Positions 42,280 to 55,321 of a stretch of 64,000 nt of DNA are shown piece by piece. The notes below the pieces were generated by a model. That model was given only the letters and a program-made list of their open reading frames with translations, was not told the DNA's origin and did not search any database. This DNA comes from Adiantum capillus-veneris (lineage: Eukaryota; Streptophyta; Polypodiopsida; Polypodiales; Pteridaceae), in the NCBI GenBank assembly GCA_014529385.2, contig CM043946.1, positions 40,369,558-40,433,557 of the forward strand. Direction: 5' to 3'. Position numbers and translations under genes: made by a program. Each line of letters begins with the position of its first letter. Within the stretch, counting starts at the first letter, position 1.

Positions 42280-43855
42280 CTTTGACATTCAGCATTGGCA
42301 AGTTCTCGTACTCAACATTGATTTCACTGAAATTTGGCATCAACAAGTACTTGCATCCGAATCTGGTTTCTCCTATTGGGCATTGACTTTGACACATCCA
42401 CACCCAACTCCAACATCAATTCTCCCACATATTTGACATATGCACAGTCTCTTTGTTAATTTGAGACACACCTACACGCTCTCTAGCATTGAAGAGAGCG
42501 AGAGATAGAGAGAGAGAGCTTGATCGTAGTAGGCGGCAAGAGAGTGACATCTCTCTGTATCAACGGTATCTAGAGAGAAGCTATTCCCTAGCACATTGCT
42601 CGAAGGAAGTCATTCGGCACTGACACTACAAGTGCAGTGTTAATTGTCTCATTAGTAGCAAATTTCATGCATTGACAGGTGTTTTGATATTTCCTTGCCT
42701 TTTCAGAGCACATTTACATTGCCATATGTGTCTTTAGCCATGATGTATACAATTGTGGTTTATTCTTGAGATTGTGATCTCTCTATCTATAGGTTGTAGC
42801 TCTCTTGCACTCATAGGGTCTACAACAATTGGATACAAGGTTTTTGCATCATCTCAGCTCTGGTGGGAGTTCTATGTTTATTGGGTATGAGTATGTTAGC
42901 AGGAGCATTGTGATGTGAGCTCTTTTGAAAGTGTTATCTGTGTAGGGATGTGTTTTGCTTGCATACTTGTTGGCACTTTTTTATGCACGTACCCTGCATC
43001 TTGCAATGATCTATATGACTCATGTACATTGTGTTGTGGATAATGCCTATGTATGCATTAATGGAGCTTATTTTGGAACAATGCTTCATTCTGACCATAT
43101 TGTACATAAATTATTCGAATGCAAAAAAATTATGTGCAAATATCATCCTAATGTCTAAAGTCAACTGACTTTTGAATATGATGTTCTTTTGTGTAAAAGA
43201 AGTATTATCTCTAAAATAGCAACACACACACACACACACACACAGAAGGTTAGCAGAATGGGGGAAACAAGGACTAATGGGTAGGCTTGGGAAAAATCTA
43301 CCACGAGATAAGCTTTAGGTGGTAATATACAGGAACTAGGCCCAGTAGGGGGTGCCTTGGATTGAATGAGAACAAGCGACCCCATGCTGCCCAAAGCCAC
43401 TGATGTTCACCCAAGTGGAGCTCTTGTACCAAATTTTTAGCCAATTTTTGGTGGAGGTCAAATTCTACTAGAGAGAGATGAAGTATGGCTAGCTTCTCAA
43501 GCCAATAGGCTACTCTTAGAGTTCCTCTTCTCTACTGCCTTCTCCTCTTAAGTCTCCACAACCATGAAGCTCTATTGTGCACCCTTTTGAAGAACTAAAA
43601 AACTAGGTATATGAACAAAGCCTATGTATTATAAGCTACTAAATTCTTCTTCTTCTTTAACTTCTTAGAGGAGGTTCTTGACAACCGTTATGCTATCAAA
43701 TTCTAGAATAGTTAATCAATATAAGCCGAGATGTGCAAGGCTACATGCAACAAGTGTAATGATTTCAAGTCTCTCTTGTAGAGGGAACAAAATTAATATA
43801 AACCTTTTGGAGAGAGAGGGGGGTCGGCTCCTTAAATACTCCCTCTATTGTTGTC

Positions 43856-43858
<3 letters not shown>
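42277..43858. other. No supported gene
   Basis: Short frames only. CA repeat at about 43221-43243. No domain recognised. Confidence 0.45.

Positions 43859-43928
<70 letters not shown>
43859..43928. repeat. (CT)n(CA)n compound microsatellite
   Basis: About 23 CT units directly followed by 12 CA units. Confidence 0.95.
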
Positions 43929-44063
43929 TTACATGTGAGCATGTTTGATTGATTAGCAATTGTCATGTTAACTTTTACATCTATTCCACACAAATTAATA
44001 GTTCATCTAATATTGATGCAAAATTCTAATTATTCTAACATTTCCTCGTCCCAAAACTCAATG

Positions 44064-44224
<161 letters not shown>

Positions 44225-44259
44225 ATTACAAGTCTTGAGTTCAAGGCTTATTGGATAGA

Positions 44260-46589
44260 TGTTTGTGGTCTCTTTCAATTGTCTTACAATGTGCAAACTT
44301 CCACATCACTTGCACATGACAAACACATACTAAAGGTTTTTTACACTACGAGTACGGCCGGCCACCGCCGCCGCCGAAGGCGTCCTCTCTCTCTCTCTCT
44401 CTTTCGCTCCCCCTCTTTATCCCGTGCACGTGGGCTTCTCTCACTTTTGGCATTTAGCCTTCAGTTCGTAGACGTTGACACCTGTAAAGGGTACTCGGAC
44501 TGCTGTTATAGAATACATATAGATTGTGGTAGGCAAAAACATTTTAAACGTATATCATTCAACTTGTCAATTGCCTACCCTCCGTGTTAAGCATTTATTA
44601 ATATCTGCCCTTTACACATATGACAATGCTAATAGCAACTTATGTGTCTCTTCTCTTGCATGCATGAATCATATTGTCCCTCTAGCCATTACCATGATGA
44701 TTCTAGATACCACTCACCACTTTATCCACCCATTTAGTGAGATGGACCCATAATCTCATCTAGTGTTAAAAAACTATCATTTTTGAAACCATAAACCTCC
44801 TTTTTATGGTTTCTTCAAATGGAAAATTTGAAAAGTGGGCTAAGTTTTACTATTATTACACTAATATCCTCACAATATGGAGGATTTATACCTTTTTTGC
44901 TTGCATTAAATAGGCAATTTTGAACCTTAAAGCAACACGATTGTAAGAACAAGACGGACCTCACTTTGACTAGAGTCCATTTTCAATACAAACCTACAAA
45001 ATACATTAGAAGTCAACCACCTTCTCACTACAAAAGCAAATAATGATTACAAGAAACGAAAGCACTACCTACCAAACTAGTGCCTCCGATCATCTCTGAC
45101 TCTAATTTCCATCTTGGTGACCACTTTATTGATTTGTTCATGCATGATGTCAATGGATAGAAGCGATTCTTCAAAATTCTCCAAGATATCTTCTTCCCAT
45201 TATAAGACTATGAATGAGCACACACTATCCATTTGGCTACGAATGTATTTGTTTTCCAAAAGATCTTCTTCCCATTATAAGAATGAATGAGCGCACTATC
45301 CATTTGGCTAATTCCAAGCCCCCCCTTCCCCGCCAACTTTTTAGGAGACAAATTTATGAGATCACTTTTAAAAATCCAGATTTGTGAGGATTGCCTTGTG
45401 AAAGGAAGTCCCTATAGATCATGTGAGTTTGTACTAATGTTGATTCAAGGGGTCTCAAAGAGGAGATATAATAGAGCATGGATAGTGATTACTTTCAAGG
45501 ACTCTACCAAAAAAGAGGAGATGAGCTCCTCTCACCTTTTGAGGTTGGCCTCAAATCAAGCTATGACCCACTCACATCTTTGTTTGAGAGTAATCCAAAA
45601 CACTACAGGAATCCCAAGCAATTGGAATGGGACCTCTTCATCTAAAGTTTGGCAACCTTGATTTTGCACCACCTACAATAGTATGGTTTATGAAGATGAG
45701 TAAACCCCTGTCTTATTATGCTCCATTAAGGAACCTAATTCAAACAAAAGATATCAAGATAGTTCCAAAAATCTTGATTGAACACCATTATTGTGAAGAA
45801 GGAGATTGTACATGTCTTAAGGTGATGATCAGACCATGGAGAGGATACAAATCAATTATTATTTTTGGAGTACACTTTGCATCTCTCCAAGCACTCACCC
45901 CCCTTGTAAACAAAATCAACCGTGATGTTTGACTCTTACCCACCTGCCCAAAATGAGATGCATAACGGATTTGTCTTCTATCCATGCCACACATGGACTT
46001 GCTCTATTTCTCATTTTCATTGCTTACAAATATGTATGATGGTTTTTACCTTCTTCTTCCTACTCTTCTCTGTTGTAATTAGGGTTGCAAAGAAACACAC
46101 ACAGCTTGGAGAAATGAAGGAAGCTCAAGGCACACAAGAGAGAGTGTGTTACTTAGTGTGCAATGGAAAGATTGATAGCCCTAGAGTGAAGGGCGTATAT
46201 ACAATGCACGGGGGAAAAAACCTCCTAAAGAGGGAAAAAATGCCTCGGTGGTCCTAGTGTGTTCACACACATCACTACCACATGTATATGGTAACATTCT
46301 CGTGTTGGAGCTTAAGTCACTACCCTATACCATTTTCCAACAAAAAGTTAAGCAATTCCCACACGTGCCTCAAATCTTGAGCAAATACTCCTCTTTCACT
46401 CATGTCTTGCTTATATCTACCATGTGCCCAAGTTGTGAGTATGGAAGCTTGTTGGCTTTTTGAAACAAGCCTTAGTAAAGAAGGCAGTTAGTAATGCACT
46501 TGACTTCTTATTTTTGTGTTTAATCATGTTTAGGATATTTATCTTCATATTTAGTCTCATGTTTTCATCATGTCAATGCCTATGCAGAC

Positions 46590-46624
<35 letters not shown>

Positions 46625-47029
46625 GCTAGCTACTATTAGAAAGTACAATTTTTGAGTAATTCTTTCTCATAGGTCTTTGTTGCAATACCAATCTCATGTT
46701 TCTCATAGGTCTTTGTTCCCCTATGCTCGCCTATACTTACTCCCTTTGGATCTTCAAGCCATATTGAATCATTGACTCAAACAAAAGTGCTTGTGACAAA
46801 CACTTTCTTATCATGTTTTTAGGCTCTTAGGGAAGGATATTTTGGTTGATAAATTTTTTGCTACATATACTAGATTGCAAAAATGGGAAAACAAGGCTTA
46901 AAGGAAGACAAGGATGGTCCTCCCGATGGAGAATTGAAAATTCCAATAGGGCTCTTGGGAAACAAAGATGTCACCAGCTATGGGGTACAAAATTTGCACA
47001 CCTGCACCATAGGACATTTTGGTAGGGAC
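44260..47029. other. No supported gene
   Basis: It includes a small GC-rich patch (GGCCGGCCACCGCCGCCGCC near 44357), a G-box-like GCACGTGGG near 44424, a diverged about 77-bp duplication near 45185-45310 (CTTCTTCCCATTATAAGA), and a CA tract at 46593-46622. Open frames up to 124 codons show no recognisable domain. Confidence 0.4.
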
Positions 47030-47034
47030 AATAA

Positions 47035-47376
47035 ATACCAAGTAATCTTTGGGAGAGGATGGAGCAAAGTACCATTCATGATTAACATAATCATAAACAC
47101 ATACACAAGACAATGGAGATGAAAGTAGAACTTGATTACTGAACTAGTTGAAAAGAGGTAAAAACAAGCTCTCAGCTACGCATGAGTGTAGGTGCCATGT
47201 GGTGGAGGTGCATTTGCACTAGGTGTCAAATGCATGTGTGAAGCATGCCTAGCAAGAGGGGTCGACCCTTGACAGTTGGGGCAAATTTGGGAGTCAACTA
47301 ATGCACCTAGTTTGTATTACATTTTATATGTGTATTCCCTAAGCTTTGGTTTATAGAGAAAATCCCATCCTCATCA
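47035..47376 (-). repeat. Element 4 3' LTR
   Basis: It aligns with 50063-50395 from CCATTCATGATTAACA to CTCATCA, with many substitutions. The outer end is poorly preserved. Confidence 0.6.
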
Positions 47377-47392
47377 AACCTCCCCTTAGGAT
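47377..47392 (-). other. Element 4 polypurine tract
   Basis: On the minus strand CCTAAGGGGAGGTT directly precedes the LTR start TGATGAG. Confidence 0.6.
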
Positions 47393-47589
47393 TTAATCTA
47401 TGAAAAATGTAGAAGCACTCGTATGTCAAAAGTGGCTCATACTCATAAGAGTCTAAAGGTGACTTATAAATCATAAGTGAATCATAGGTGTCGAAATGAC
47501 TCATCTTATAGCACCCTCTCTTTAAACTAGTGCTCATAACCAAGACCAAAACTTTGAGGCTATCTTAAAATGACACAAAAGAATGAGAA

Positions 47590-48390
47590 AGAGGTCAGTA
47601 ATGGCATGTTCTCGCTTCATCTTCGGCGAGTGTCTTCTTGGTGTTGATAATGGTCTTCTTCTTGTTGTGTTGATCTTTGAAGGAACATCCCACATATGGA
47701 TCATTTCCTTTTTCACAACAGGTACATTTGTTTTTTTTATAGCATTCCTTTGATTGGTGGCCTAGCTTCACACATCTGTAGCATTTGGTTTTTGAAGTCA
47801 AAGCTAGATACACTCCTCCCCTTGAGTTGGATTGGGTATTTATTTTCTTTCCTCTTCTTGTAAAGAGTTGGCAATTGTTTGAAGATCTGGTGCAAGCTCT
47901 TTCCCTTCTAAAACAGTGACAATGTGATCATATTGGCTTGGAAAGACTCCAAGTACACTGCAACTTTGTCTTCTTCTTGTAGTTCACTTTTGAGGTAGGT
48001 AAGTTGTATAACTAGGCTTTTAAGTCTATAAGTTAGACTTTCAATTACCTCCCCACTCTGCCGACAATTGTTTCTTCAAACACACGTTACTTTAGTTTGC
48101 TTTAGCTCCAAATTTTTTCTCCAATACCTCCAAGCTTCAAAAGCATTTGTACACTCATCAACAAAGTGAACATAGCTTATGTGCAAAGCTGTGATAATGA
48201 TTGCTTACTCATCCCTTGAATTAAAGTTGGGTTGTAATTTGTGATGCCAATGCCCTAGTTTGTATGTGGTCTAACTCTAGGTGCTTGTCTAGGGAAGTCT
48301 CAATAATGCTCCATAGGTTCTTTTTCATAAGACATTCTCTCACTTTGGTCTACTGTCGAGCGTGAAACCCTTGGCCATCCAAATTTTTAG
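47590..48390 (-). pseudogene. Copia-type gag (UBN2-like) with zinc knuckle
   Basis: Minus-strand fragments in order: CLMKKNLWSIIETSLDKHLE, HFVDECTNAFEAWRYWRKNL, SGEVIESLTYRLKSLVIQLT, LQEEDKVAVYLESF, then after a frame change QYDHIVTVLEGKELAPDLQT and ANSLQEEE. A CCHC knuckle CYRCVKLGHQSKEC at about 47745-47790 and a second Cys cluster follow. The order is that of the gag polyprotein of Ty1/copia elements. Two or more stops and one frameshift are present, so it is not translated as a whole. Confidence 0.62.
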
Positions 48391-48392
48391 GG

Positions 48393-49465
48393 TCTTTTTC
48401 TCCCACTTTACCTTTAGGAGTGGTCTTAACTACCTATTTGCATGGAAACGCTACACCAAAAGATTTTGCAGTGTTGGTTTCTTTTTATGGAAGCGCTACA
48501 GTAGAAAGCAAGGTTTGGAGCTTTGCACCAGAGCGTTGATTTTCTCTAGCAAATAGCGCTACAGTAGCAACACTAATAGCTCTCTAGAGATAGGGCAAAA
48601 GAAAGAAAAGCAACATCATTGGCCATCTTCTCATCGCTATAGTGTTGAGAGAGAGAGAGAGAAAAAAAAAAAAGAGAGAGAGAGAGAGATCTCCCTCCGT
48701 GTGTGTGAGAAGAGAGAGAGTGAGTGTAACGCATTATGGCTAATAACATTGATTGTAGCGGAATTAAAGTAACAGTAGTGAGCATTTCCTTGAGAGGATT
48801 CTTAATGAAAATTTTCAAGATCTAACCTCCTTTATAATGTCAAAATGACTATGTCATACCCAAATATAAATATGAAATACATAATTATTATGTGTTATGC
48901 TTGACTGCACAATTTTGGGGAGAAAGAAGGTAGAGAAAGATGAGAAGGATTCTTATCCTTGATACCTTGCTTTGTTGAAAATGCCCTCAAAAACTATTTT
49001 CTTAATGAGAACAGGTTTATTTGTGAGCTTCTAAAATTCTATGGGCATCTACCCTTTTGAAGAGAATAGCTCTCTACAGAGATATGAGAACAACCCCTTG
49101 TGAGAAGGATGGCCTTCTTGGAGTGGTGGAAATTCACCCTTGGATAGATGAGCACTTGGTGCTACTTGCTTTAGACATCAGCTCTTGAAAATCTGGCTCT
49201 GTGGACCTGATACAAATTATGTATTCAAAGAAAAAGGGGCCGAATGGACCCGTGTGTGAAAAGCTACTAGTGGACCTACTTTAGCTATATTTGCGTGTAA
49301 TTCCAAGTCTGCCCACACCCACCACTTACTAGAAGTGGACTTGAAACCAAGATAAGCTCTCCCCATGAGATTTTGAGTGTATTTTGAGCTAGCCACGAAG
49401 CCCTTATGGCTTAATTATTGAAGAAGTCCAAAAAATAAGCATTTTATGTTGTGCTAACCAAACTT

Positions 49466-49496
<31 letters not shown>

Positions 49497-50047
49497 CCTG
49501 AAATTGAAGCTCTTAATTGAGGAATCAAATGAAATGCAGTTGCTAAGAGCTTGATTGAAATCTTTTGTTTAGCAACATAATGCACACAAACACACATTTC
49601 AAATTGATTAGATCTTTGTAGAGACAGTAATTAGAAGTGAAAAACCAGAGAAATTGGCCTAAATGGACACAAAAATGGGATGCTAATCAACCAAGCACTA
49701 ATATCATCATCCAATTCAGCTGATTGAGCATTAGAGATGGTTAAAGAGATTTCAATTGTTAAGAGTGTGGTGTTAGCCTATGTAGGGTTTATTATGCAAG
49801 TGAAAGAAAACCTACACACACAATTGAAATGTGGGCTTTATTATGCAAGTGAAAGAAAATCTACACACACAATTAAAAGGCCCCGATTCTTTCTAGTCTA
49901 TGCTTGATCAACCAAGGCTATTAGTGGCTCATGGGACTTAATACCCAAAAACATAATTGCACTTGGCTGATGCCACAATCGATTAGAAAATTGCACTAAC
50001 ACAAATGCTAATTAGACCTAATAGGTTAGCAATGCACTAATCCTCAT
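48393..50047 (-). other. Element 4 leader, no gene
   Basis: It contains a GA-rich tract at about 48645-48690, a CA tract at about 49467-49492, and a 49-bp tandem duplication at about 49787-49880 (TTTATTATGCAAGTGAAAGA). Confidence 0.5.
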
Positions 50048-50048
50048 A

Positions 50049-50061
50049 GGCTCTAATATCA
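50049..50061 (-). other. Element 4 primer-binding site
   Basis: The reverse complement TGATATTAGAGCC matches the iMet site TGGTATCAGAGCC at 11 of 13 positions, one base inside the right LTR. Confidence 0.6.
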
Positions 50062-50062
50062 A

Positions 50063-50395
50063 TGCTATGTATGGAACTATGCAGGATTGAGAACAATTCC
50101 ATTCATGATTAACATGATCATAAACATATATACAAGAGAATGAAAATGCAAGTAGAACTTGATTATTAAACTATTCTTGAAAAAAGGTACAAAGAAGCTC
50201 TCTTTATAGTCAAGAGATAGACTTGAGTGGAGGTGCACTTGTGCTAGGTGCCAAATGCATGTGCCAAGCTTCTCTAGGAAGAGGGATCGACCCTAGAAAG
50301 TTAGGGCCGATTAGGGAGTCAACTAATGCACCAAATTTGTGTTAGATTTCATCTCATCTCACATGCATTTCCTACGGGTTGGCCCATGCTCATCA
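50063..50395 (-). repeat. Element 4 5' LTR
   Basis: 333 bp, TGCTATG to CTCATCA on the plus strand. Followed by AATAA. Confidence 0.62.
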
Positions 50396-50400
50396 AATAA

Positions 50401-52322
50401 TCCTCTCTTAGGTCAAAGAGCTTTGACACATCAGTGAGCAACACATACTCTTCAATGTTAATTTTGAAGCTAAGGAAAGTTGCAATGGGTCAAGCTCATA
50501 TTTTGGGATATCAATGGTCTCCCGAGTCTATCTTTGTGAGGTTATTTGCTTTGAAGTGTGCAACCAAAATCTCTTTGCTTTGCATTCTCTTTATTTGGAG
50601 CTTCTCGAAACATGTCAAGATGCTATCGAAGGTGCCATATACTAAATATAGTTATTGGTAGCTATATACCTGGTAATGGTGGGGTTATGGATGTGAAGAT
50701 AATGACAAGGACAAGGATGTCCCAAGATGCAAAGTAGAAAGAATCTGCCAAGCCAGTGATGACCAATGATGAGGACAATCAATTTTTCATCTATGTGTAA
50801 ATCTTGCGTGGATGAGCGTAATGACCATTTCTGTATAAAGGTCAACTTTCAAGATATGAAAGCACAAAACAATCAGGGATTTAATAATTGTGATGAGAGA
50901 GAAGCTACGTGAAGAAGTTGATGGAACTTTGGAGCTTTCCTACATCTCAAAGGAATCTATTGAATGCAATCTAATCGACTTTCTTTCTCCTTTCTCACTT
51001 TCATTTGTGTTTATGATGCTTGACTATCTCTTAATTAGTGTTTAATTAGCAACTAGTTCCTTTCTCTTCTCACTAATCCTCATTTATCTCATTTATCCTG
51101 CTTTCTTTGCATATGTGCTTAATTAGAGTGTGTGCATGCTAAATCCTTGGATGATCATGCATACATTCTCTCTAATTAGAGTTCTATGTGCTTGTGTGTA
51201 TACTTGATTAGTGTGTGAATGTCAAATATTAGTGAGAGATTAGCATCATTTTCCACCTGTGAGATTAGAGTGATGGATTAGGTTTTTGTGGGAGATAGCC
51301 TTAACCTATGGCTTATTCTCTTCATTAGTAACTCTCCAATCCAAAATTCTCCTCTTTCTTTATCAATTTATGGCTCACATCTCTCGATGTGAAAATTTAC
51401 GGACCATTTGATTAAGCTTGTTGAATAGAACTACTTGGCACAAATTAAGTTTTTTCATAATATTGATGGGGCATTAAGAAGGGGGCCACAATCTCATCAT
51501 CTTATAAAGTGTTTAAGAGGAGGCATTAACTTGGGGTTAAGGGCCACATGCAATCTACCATCATCTTATACACTCGCATGCAATCATTGCATGCCAAGTC
51601 AGAAGAGAGAAGAAATCAGCACCGGCTAACCTGCACCTGAGAGCTTTGCTCCTCCAGTGGCATGGTGCCACCTCAGCACAAGGAAACTACAGCTGAATTC
51701 TGCACTGCATGCCATTGCAAGCTTCTCCGCCTGTACCCGATCACATCTGCTGGCAGTGTTGTGCCTGCTCTCTCGACAAATAGTATTGGTCCCCCTCCCT
51801 CGCACCCTTGACGGCCAGGAATGGTCCGAGGGACCATACTCCACAATCCTCCTCCCCCATGGCTCCCGACATCCACTGGTCGCCAAGGGGTCGAAGGATT
51901 AGGGATGATTCCCTACCCCATTAACTACATTCTAGATGAAAAGATATAAGCTCCTCTTCATGCTCTCAAGTTCTGTGAGGTTTTTGCAATTGAATATAGG
52001 AACTCCGACTTGAGATAGCAGAGCATATTTCAAAGTAGGCCTATATTTGATTTATTACTAGCCAACATGATGCCTCATAAGAGTTTTGCTGGAAGAGAAC
52101 CTTCATTTTTGACACAAATCATCATGCACAGCACTGAATACTGCAGTAAGACAATATAGAAAAAATGTTCTGTGAGGGTAGCAACAAGTGGGCATTGCTG
52201 GCAATAGAAAAGAAACTATCTAGATCAACCTGTTGCCTTTAAAAGATGCTTGTAATAAGCAGGCAATTGTGGCGACTTGGTTATCATCGTTGCCAATGAG
52301 CAGGCAATCCTCCCCACTTTGG
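50401..52322. other. No supported gene; 3' flank of ALG13
   Basis: Positions 51620-51910 are locally GC-rich and open on both strands (86 and 81 codons) but show no recognisable domain. The 3' untranslated region of ALG13 should begin at 52322 and run leftwards. No polyadenylation signal was identified with confidence. Confidence 0.4.
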
Positions 52323-53137
52323 TTAATCATCACGGAAACCCAAGAAAGAGTTCAATGATTTTACAAGGGCTGCAGAATTAGATGGTTTATAAGGAACCAG
52401 CAAATTCAAGTCCATGTTGGTTACTGTCTCCGATAGAGTGCTAGGAGAGGCATACATTAGGTACTTCTGTGCAGCTAGCTCCTCAGCGAGCTCTGCTTGA
52501 TGATTATCCATCAAAGCTTCATTAACGACCACGATGAGAGGCTTGCCCATTCGCAACGTCTCGAAAATGCTACCTGAACCTGCGATTACATACAAGCATT
52601 TTCCACAGAACTCTTGCTTTGCTCACCATAATAAAAACCACAAATGCTAGCCACTGAGTTCGAACATTCACCTGCATGACTTATCACCAGATCAGCTGAG
52701 CTCAAATGTTCCTTCAAATCAGGTGAAAATGTGAAGAAGTCCACTTTCAACAAGCCATTTACATCGTCCTGAGAGCAGCACGCAACCATAAAGAACACGT
52801 TGAATCTCTCAAAAACAGTAAGAGAGTATTGTTCTCAAAATAGTTCAAGAGGTAAAGACACAGGACATGTGAAACAGATTTCTGTTTTCTGGTTCATTCA
52901 TCAGCAAGCAATTCTCCTCTCACATAGCACACATATTTTACAATTACAGGGCTTGGGACTGAGACTGTCTAACCATACCTTGCAAGGGAGATAAGAACCA
53001 CGCCCTATTTGTAACACAAGGGACGAGTATCCTTGACGGGCAAGGGCTGCTTTGCACTCCTGTGTATCAACAGCTCTGATTAATGCGTCAAACAGGGTTG
53101 TGCCCACAGTGACAAAAACCTGTCCTCCATGTCCCAT
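52323..53137 (-). CDS. ALG13: ALG13, catalytic subunit of UDP-GlcNAc transferase (three exons)
   Basis: Exons by splice-site reading: 53137-52979, 52768-52672 and 52579-52323, with GT...AG introns of 210 and 92 bp. The spliced length is 513 bases, encoding 170 residues, the usual size of plant ALG13. The ATG is at 53137. Exon 1 gives the N-terminal Rossmann motif VFVTVGTTLFDALI and IGRGSYLPCK. Exon 2 gives FFTFSPDLKEHLSSADLVIS. Exon 3 gives the glycosyltransferase 28-type C-terminal signature SGSIFETLRMGKPLIVV, N105-E106 and MDNHQ (residues 109-113), ending LGFRDD. ALG13 pairs with membrane-bound ALG14 on the cytosolic face of the ER and adds the second GlcNAc to dolichyl-pyrophosphate-GlcNAc in N-glycan precursor assembly. 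The frame is intact and both junction phases agree, so it is probably functional. Promoter elements were not resolved. Confidence 0.9.
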
Positions 53138-54591
53138 CACTAAATTGCTCCCAAAACTAGAATCTGATCAAGGACATAAATTAAAGGTCAGTAACACCTC
53201 GTCTTACAGAAATATAAGAGGCACTAGCACAGAAAACATACCAGCTTATAAAAGAACGAAGATACTCGAGCAGTAGTTTAAAATAAAAAAACAAAACAGC
53301 AGCTACTCAAAAATGACCTAGACTAAAGAGATGGGCAAAATACGCGAGAGAAGCTTGAATGAGACTTTTTATCCCGAAACTTCAAACTCATACAACAGCA
53401 AAGACATAAGAGGAATGCGCAAATTTATTCCTAATCCAAGCTATAGACTAAAGTGAGGTTATACATGTGCAAACCTGGAAAGGACTAATACACAACCAAA
53501 TTAGAGGACAATCTCGAAAGCAAAGAGATATAACAAATTGGATTGCATAACTATACAAGGTTATGGTAAAGCATGACTTAAGAGACTATCAGATATATTA
53601 GATTGAGTAGAACCAACAATCAAATACGTCGTCTTCTTCCCATACTATCAAGTGCACATGGCTTTGTGTGCCACAAGGACATGCTACATCGACTTCGAGA
53701 GCCAATCCTCTACATAGTAATGTCTTAGGCCTAGGGCATTTAGTACCAACAATTTTGTGAGCTTGTACTTAGGACCTTCATGTTCGGACAAGTCCATTAG
53801 ATTAGATTTTCCAATTTTAGAACCCTCTTGCATAAATGGTTTGTACACGCACTTTGATGGATGCTACTACACTTCAATGGGCATCTGACAAGATGAGCAC
53901 GCAGATTAAGTCTAGGGGAAGGCGTCTGTCACGAGACTGTGACAACCACTATATATATTTTCTGGTTGATTTTTATTTAACTTTTGGGACCCTCTTGTTA
54001 AATCACAAATGCCTGGACATTGCATGGCCAGTGTGAAACAGCTGTTGGCCGAGAGTTTCACCCGCACGAGCCAAGGCCAAGCAGCCACGAGATGGTTGGC
54101 CGATCGGCACTAGAACCTGACTAGTAAAGAAGTGGCTAGGCTCAGGTAAAGTCATTTAGGCCCCTCGACATGACTTTATAAGTTGGTGGATACTAGGAAT
54201 TAAACCAAAAGGAGCAAACTCACACATGGCAGTAAGAGAGCAACCTGCAGGTCAACTCTCAAGTTCCAGAAGTCCCTCCCAAGAGGGGGTGCCCATTTTT
54301 GAGGCTGGAGGCTGATTTTTGAATGGTTGTGCTACATAGTGTGTGTGAGTAGTGGGTGCAGGTGATCACACTTTAATGGAAAGCTTGCCTTCTCCCTTGT
54401 CTCATGCAGTGCGATGATCTGCTCTCGCGCATCTCTCTCCCCTTTGCACATATGGTAATGCCCCTCTAGTTGGGCTTCTCAGATGACCACGTACAATTCT
54501 GAGGGTTTTATGCGCGTTTGCCAAGGCAAGAGCCTTCTGTACATGAACCGGATTCGCTAATTGCTAATCCCCTTAACGTATGAACAGTTCC
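53138..54591. other. ALG13 upstream region; no other gene seen
   Basis: No motif-bearing frame and no clear TATA box for ALG13. No microsatellite longer than a few units, in contrast to most of the window. Confidence 0.45.
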
Positions 54592-54639
54592 TGTGAGAGT
54601 GAACAGTGGAGAGGGTGAGAGCCACGTGCGCTGAAAACG

Positions 54640-54691
<52 letters not shown>

Positions 54692-54991
54692 CTAGAAGCT
54701 CCAAAACACGGCAAGCAAGCTCTCAATAACACAAAGCTTGAATACAGAACCCCAAGCACTCGTTTTATAGGATGTTGGGTTGAGGCAGGGCAAAAGTGTG
54801 TAACTGGTGCAAAAAACATAAAAGCCCAAAAATGGCTAAAAAAGTGTGCACCCAGCCAAGCTCACAAATGACCGGCCACACACATGCTAAAGTGTCCACC
54901 AATGCAACCTACGTGATGGGCAATGGGTGGCCAACCCGGGACAATCACTAGCCGTACAAAATGGCGAAGCAACATTGGTCTAACTCTAACA
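54592..54991 (-). mobile_element. 3' LTR of a copia element (element 5)
   Basis: On the minus strand the LTR starts TGTTAGAGTTAG directly after the purine-rich GAGAGGGGA. It contains ATCCTATAAAACG (likely TATA, near 54765-54780) and a (CT)n tract, and probably ends CACTCTCACA at 54592. The ends form an imperfect inverted repeat. The left boundary is inferred; the partner LTR lies outside the window. Confidence 0.6.
54642..54688. repeat. (GA)n microsatellite inside element 5 LTR
   Basis: About 23 GA units. Confidence 0.95.
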
Positions 54992-55004
54992 TCCCCTCTC
55001 AGCA

Positions 55005-55321
55005 CTGGATACTGAGACAACACACATGAGTCGAAGGTGAGAAGCCAAAGTCCGTTGAGGTACAGCCTTCGCATTGTCCGCGGTACGGACATACTCCAAA
55101 TGAAGATCTCCAGCCAAAACCTGCTCCCGAAAATAGTAGTATTGCACCTCAATGTGCTTTGTCCGAGCATGAAAGATAGGGTTCTTGGCAATAGCTATGC
55201 AACTCTAATTGTCGCGCAAAAAACGTGTAGTAGCAATCTGGGGAAAACACAACTTTCCCAGTAATCCCCGTAGCCATATGGCCTCACAAGCAGCAAAGAA
55301 AGCTGCTCTGGAAGATGGCGC
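55005..55321 (-). pseudogene. Copia RNase H end of pol, cut by element 2
   Basis: The minus-strand frame gives FFAACEAIWLRGLLGKLCF, then after a TAG IAIAKNPIFHARTKHIEVQY and QVLAGDLHLEYVRTADNAKA. This is the C-terminal RNase H of Ty1/copia polyproteins, which recognises and degrades the RNA of the RNA/DNA hybrid. It ends about 30 bases before the polypurine tract and LTR at 54991, as expected. At 55321 it is interrupted by the LTR of element 2, so the rest of this copia element should lie beyond the right end of the window. Confidence 0.75.

Larger units (their letters stand above)
47035..50395 (-). mobile_element. Element 4: gag-only copia-type LTR element (TR-GAG-like)
   Basis: A 3.4-kb element on the minus strand. 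LTRs lie at 47035-47376 and 50063-50395, with a near-iMet primer-binding site beside the right LTR and the polypurine tract CTAAGGGGAGGTT beside the left LTR. AATAA occurs immediately outside both ends (47030-47034 and 50396-50400), a plausible 5-bp target duplication. The only coding relic inside is a copia-type gag with a zinc knuckle; no protease, integrase or RT was recognised. Small size plus gag only is the definition of TR-GAG non-autonomous elements. The LTRs are strongly diverged, so it is old. Confidence 0.6.

Noticed and set aside
51626-51902. Possible exon in the GC-rich patch downstream of ALG13
   Set aside because: Both strands are open but neither shows a domain, splice context or continuation. 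Composition alone is not enough.
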